Assembly (NCBI RefSeq): GCF_027947535.2
Contig: NZ_JAAGKO020000052.1
Span: forward strand, 1 to 62,084
Length of the DNA stretch: 62,084 nt
Source: Streptantibioticus silvisoli
Lineage (GTDB): Bacteria > Actinomycetota > Actinomycetes > Streptomycetales > Streptomycetaceae
Direction: 5' to 3'
Of the stretch, positions 59,850 to 62,084 are shown in pieces. The notes under the pieces are model-generated. The model did no database searches and was not told the origin of the DNA. It saw only the letters and a program-made list of their open reading frames with translations. The position numbers were made by a program, and so were the translations under genes. Position 1 is the stretch's first letter. Each line of letters opens with the position of its first letter.

Positions 59850-60227
59850 ATGGTTGAGCACGAGTTCTTGACTACAGAATATGGGTGGGGTCGCATCGAA
59901 TCCGGTGCGACCCCACCCCTGATTCACCTGGTGTGCGGGCAGGCGGACAGCGCGCGGGCGTGGAGCCGGCGCCTGGCAGCCCCCGGCCGCACACGACGTG
60001 AAGGTTCCCGTTCGTGGTCGGCGTGTCGGTGTTCCGCCCGCGGCGGAGTCGAGAGGTCTTCCGGCTCCGCGGTGTGCTGAACCGACCGCCGCCGTCCACG
60101 AGTTCGGCAGGCGTGTTTCTTCAGGGGTCCGTGACACGGTGACGATCTTCCCGTCACCGGATTCGCCACCCGCCCCTCGCGCCCCGGGACGGAGCCTTGA
60201 GCAAGTATCGAGCAGTGGGGAGTCGCC
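59850..60227. other. intergenic region with a terminator
   Basis: After the terminator at 59883-59918 nothing gene-like is seen up to the GAF/PP2C start. The region should include that gene's promoter. Confidence 0.45.
59883..59918 (+). terminator. terminator after the hydrophobic protein gene
   Basis: GGGTGGGGTCGCA and TGCGACCCCACCC form a perfect 13-bp stem with a 10-base loop, 34 bp past the stop. Confidence 0.85.
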
Positions 60228-61616
60228 GTGATCGGATATGAGCCCGACAGAGCTGGGGAGCGGACCACGCCCCCACCCGATAGCGGGAACGGCCGGGGCC
60301 GGGCGGTGATACTGGCCGGGATGCTGGCGGCCGCGGAGGCCGCGGCGCCCGTCGAGTCGCTCGACGTGGTCGCGCGCATACTCAAGGAACAACTCGGCGC
60401 CACGTCGGTGTCGTTCCTGATCACCGACTTCACCGGCGGCTCGGTCGTACGGCTGGGGACCGGCGGCGGCATCGAGACCAGGGAACCCGCCCCGCGCATC
60501 CCCCTGCGAGGCACCCTGTACGACGATGTGATCCGCACCCAGCGGCCGAGGGTGGAGGACAAGGGCGACGGCGCGCCGGTGCGAGTCGTCGTCCCGGTGA
60601 CCAACCGCGGCGACGCCATCGGGCTTCTGGAGCTGTTCCTGCCCATGGCGCCGGACGTGGAGGTGATGCGTGAGATCGGGGAGACCGCGCACGCCCTGGC
60701 CTACATCGTCATCGCCAACCGCTCCTTCACCGACCTGTACCAGTGGGGCCGCCGCACCATCCCGCTGAGCCTGGCCGCGGAGATCCAGCACCGGCTGCTG
60801 CCGTCGTCCCTGGCGTGCGAGGCGGCGCAGTTCGCGGTCGCCGGGGCGCTGGAACCCGCCGCCCACGTCGGAGGGGACACCTTCGACTACGTCCTGGACC
60901 GCGACACCGTCCAGCTGTCGGTCACGGACGCGATGGGGCACGACGTCGACGCCTCGCTGCTGGCCACCTTGCTGGTGGGCGCCCTGCGCCGGGCGCGGCG
61001 GGCCGGTGCCGATCTCGCCGAGCAGGCCCGCCAGGCCGACCGGGCCATGCGCGAGCACGGCCGCCACAGCTACGTCACCGGCCAGCTGCTGCGCATCAGC
61101 CTGGACGACGGCCGCACCGAGTTCGTCAACGCCGGGCACCCCTGGCCGCTGCTGATGCGGGACGGGGAGGTGCGCGAGATCGCCCCGGAGATCGATCTGC
61201 CGTTCGGCATCCAGGTCCCGCACAACTACCGGGTCCAGTCGCTCGACCTGCGGCCGGGGGACCGGCTGGTGATGCTGACGGACGGCATGCTGGAGCGCAA
61301 CGTCAAGAGCCTCGACCTGGCGAACCTGGTCGTCCGCACCCGCTTCATGCATCCCCGCGAGGCCGCCCGCGCCCTCATAACGGAGATCGTGGACAACCGC
61401 CACGGTCAGCTGGAGGACGACGCGACCGTCATGTGCCTGGACTGGTACGGCACCGGCCACTCCCAGCGGTACGCCGACACCGGCGCCGACCTCGCCGACG
61501 CCTCTCCCTCCGCCCAGGACGGCGCCGACCACTCCAGGGCGACGCGAGTCCGCTCCACCGGTGGATTCGACGGGGTCGGGACGGCCGGCGGCTTCGTCTC
61601 CGGTCCGGAGTCGTGA
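60228..61616 (+). CDS. GAF-domain PP2C (SpoIIE/RsbU-type) phosphatase
   Basis: 462 residues from GTG 60228, with GGGGAG upstream. Residues 25-165 are a GAF-like sensor (LEQL-ATSVSFLITDFTGGSVVRL...VVVPVTNRGDAIGLLELFLPM). Residues 185-405 are the SpoIIE phosphatase: AAEIQHRLLPSS, EPAAHVGGDTFDYVLDRDTVQLSVTDAMGHDVDASLLATLLVGALRRARRAG, FVNAGHPWPLLM, LTDGMLERN and LEDDATVMCLDW. The Asp residues that hold the metal pair (GGD, DAMGH, TDG, DDAT) are present. The last 50 residues are disordered. It would dephosphorylate the STAS protein at 58414 in response to a ligand of the GAF domain. Confidence 0.93.
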   Translation: MIGYEPDRAGERTTPPPDSGNGRGRAVILAGMLAAAEAAAPVESLDVVARILKEQLGATSVSFLITDFTGGSVVRLGTGGGIETREPAPRIPLRGTLYDDVIRTQRPRVEDKGDGAPVRVVVPVTNRGDAIGLLELFLPMAPDVEVMREIGETAHALAYIVIANRSFTDLYQWGRRTIPLSLAAEIQHRLLPSSLACEAAQFAVAGALEPAAHVGGDTFDYVLDRDTVQLSVTDAMGHDVDASLLATLLVGALRRARRAGADLAEQARQADRAMREHGRHSYVTGQLLRISLDDGRTEFVNAGHPWPLLMRDGEVREIAPEIDLPFGIQVPHNYRVQSLDLRPGDRLVMLTDGMLERNVKSLDLANLVVRTRFMHPREAARALITEIVDNRHGQLEDDATVMCLDWYGTGHSQRYADTGADLADASPSAQDGADHSRATRVRSTGGFDGVGTAGGFVSGPES

Positions 61617-61744
61617 GCGGGGGAGCGGCGGCGCCCTGGGGCGTCGCGGGGCTGCCGCGAGGTCGACGTCGCGGTGCCGCCGTGCGGTGGGGACCGCTCG
61701 ACTTCTCCGGTCGGTCGGGTGGTGGTTCTGGTCGGTGGGTGTGA

Positions 61745-61785
61745 CGCGTGGGCCCCGGGACGGATTCCGTCCCGGGGCCCACGCG
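61745..61785 (-). terminator. strong terminator of the second SLT gene copy
   Basis: Same perfect 19-bp stem and ATT loop as at 26184-26224, 66 bp past the stop at 61852. Confidence 0.9.
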
Positions 61786-61851
61786 GTGGTGCTGGGTGGT
61801 GCTGCTTTTGTGGTTGTGGTGTTGGTGAATTCGGGTGTTGGGGTGTGGGGG

Positions 61852-62084
61852 TCAGTATGCGGAGTTCACGTTGTCCATGGAGCCGTAGCGGTGGGCGGCG
61901 TAGTTGCAGGCGGCGACGATGTTGGCGACGGGGTTGTAGATGTTTTTGGAGGTGCCGGCGACGTGGTAGGTGGCGAAGGTCGGGGGGATGACCTGGAGCA
62001 GTCCCTTGGAGGGGATGCCCTTCTGGGCGTTGATGTCCCAGTTGTTGATGGCGTGGGGGTTGCCGCTTGATTCGCGCAGGGCGT
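61852..62084 (-). CDS. transglycosylase-SLT-domain protein, second copy (partial)
   Basis: The last 77 codons (ALRESSGNPHAINNWDINAQKGIPSKGLLQVIPPTFATYHVAGTSKNIYNPVANIVAACNYAAHRYGSMDNVNSAY) are the same as in the gene at 26291, with only a silent-looking base change. The N-terminus and linker lie beyond the window. It is convergent with the GAF/PP2C gene. Confidence 0.93.
   Translation of the reverse strand, partial: ALRESSGNPHAINNWDINAQKGIPSKGLLQVIPPTFATYHVAGTSKNIYNPVANIVAACNYAAHRYGSMDNVNSAY

Larger units (their letters stand above)
61712..62084. repeat. long direct repeat, copy 2 (with 26151-26523)
   Basis: Second copy of the repeat at 26151, truncated by the window end. Sequence left of 61712 (61617-61711) has no gene and no similarity to the first locus. 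Confidence 0.95.

Overview
The window is very GC-rich actinobacterial DNA. Gene content (TetR, HxlR, GntR and AraC regulators, GH18 and GH59 secreted enzymes with Tat or Sec signals, RsbV/RsbW/PP2C-type partner-switching genes, GTG starts, long GC hairpins without U-tracts) points to Streptomyces or a close relative such as Kitasatospora or Streptacidiphilus. The amount of mobile DNA and the number of broken genes fit a chromosome arm or large plasmid; this placement is inference.

1-10.6 kb is a nested mobile-element region. An NmrA-family oxidoreductase gene (start 10605, end 230, minus strand) is cut by a 9.5-kb element (889-10403) with matching inverted ends and a 3-bp target duplication. 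Inside that element lie an IS3-family element (1023-7190), which is itself cut by an IS30-family element (1356-2844) and an IS5-family element (3809-7152). The IS5 transposase is interrupted by a group II intron (3996-6412). Removing each layer restores the reading frame of the layer outside it, except at the outer flanks of the IS3 copy. The 9.5-kb element also carries an intact 613-codon gene joining a DUF4157 domain (typical of contractile-injection-system cargo) to an aldo/keto-reductase-like domain.

10.6-26 kb holds small metabolic and regulatory units: GNAT, TetR/esterase with two matching operators, a Tat-exported hydrolase, a quinone-oxidoreductase-like enzyme, an NmrA protein divergent from an HxlR regulator, an RraA-like protein, an alpha/beta hydrolase, a small toxin-antitoxin-like pair, DoxX, and broken DinB and NTF2-like genes.

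26-43 kb is rich in secreted proteins: an SLT-domain protein, a GH59-type galactosidase with ricin lectin repeats, a GH18 chitinase with a DasR-like upstream site, and a secreted unknown. It also has an SDR, an ornithine-cyclodeaminase-family gene divergent from a GntR regulator, and a rifamycin-response locus (palindromic RAE-like element, remnant of a glycosyltransferase, then helR). A metallo-beta-lactamase-fold hydrolase divergent from an AraC regulator follows.

43-51 kb has an APC transporter converging on a three-gene, translationally coupled operon (EACC1-like protein, caspase-like protease, large helical protein) that looks like a conflict or immunity module. A decayed TPR-repeat gene follows.

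51-62 kb carries a DUF4185 protein, an SGNH hydrolase with a carbohydrate-binding-like tail, a translationally coupled unknown pair, a subtilisin-like protease, and an RsbV-RsbW-hydrophobic protein-GAF/PP2C stress-signalling cluster. The right edge is a second, nearly identical copy of the 3' part of the SLT gene at 26.2 kb, about 35.6 kb away in the same orientation.
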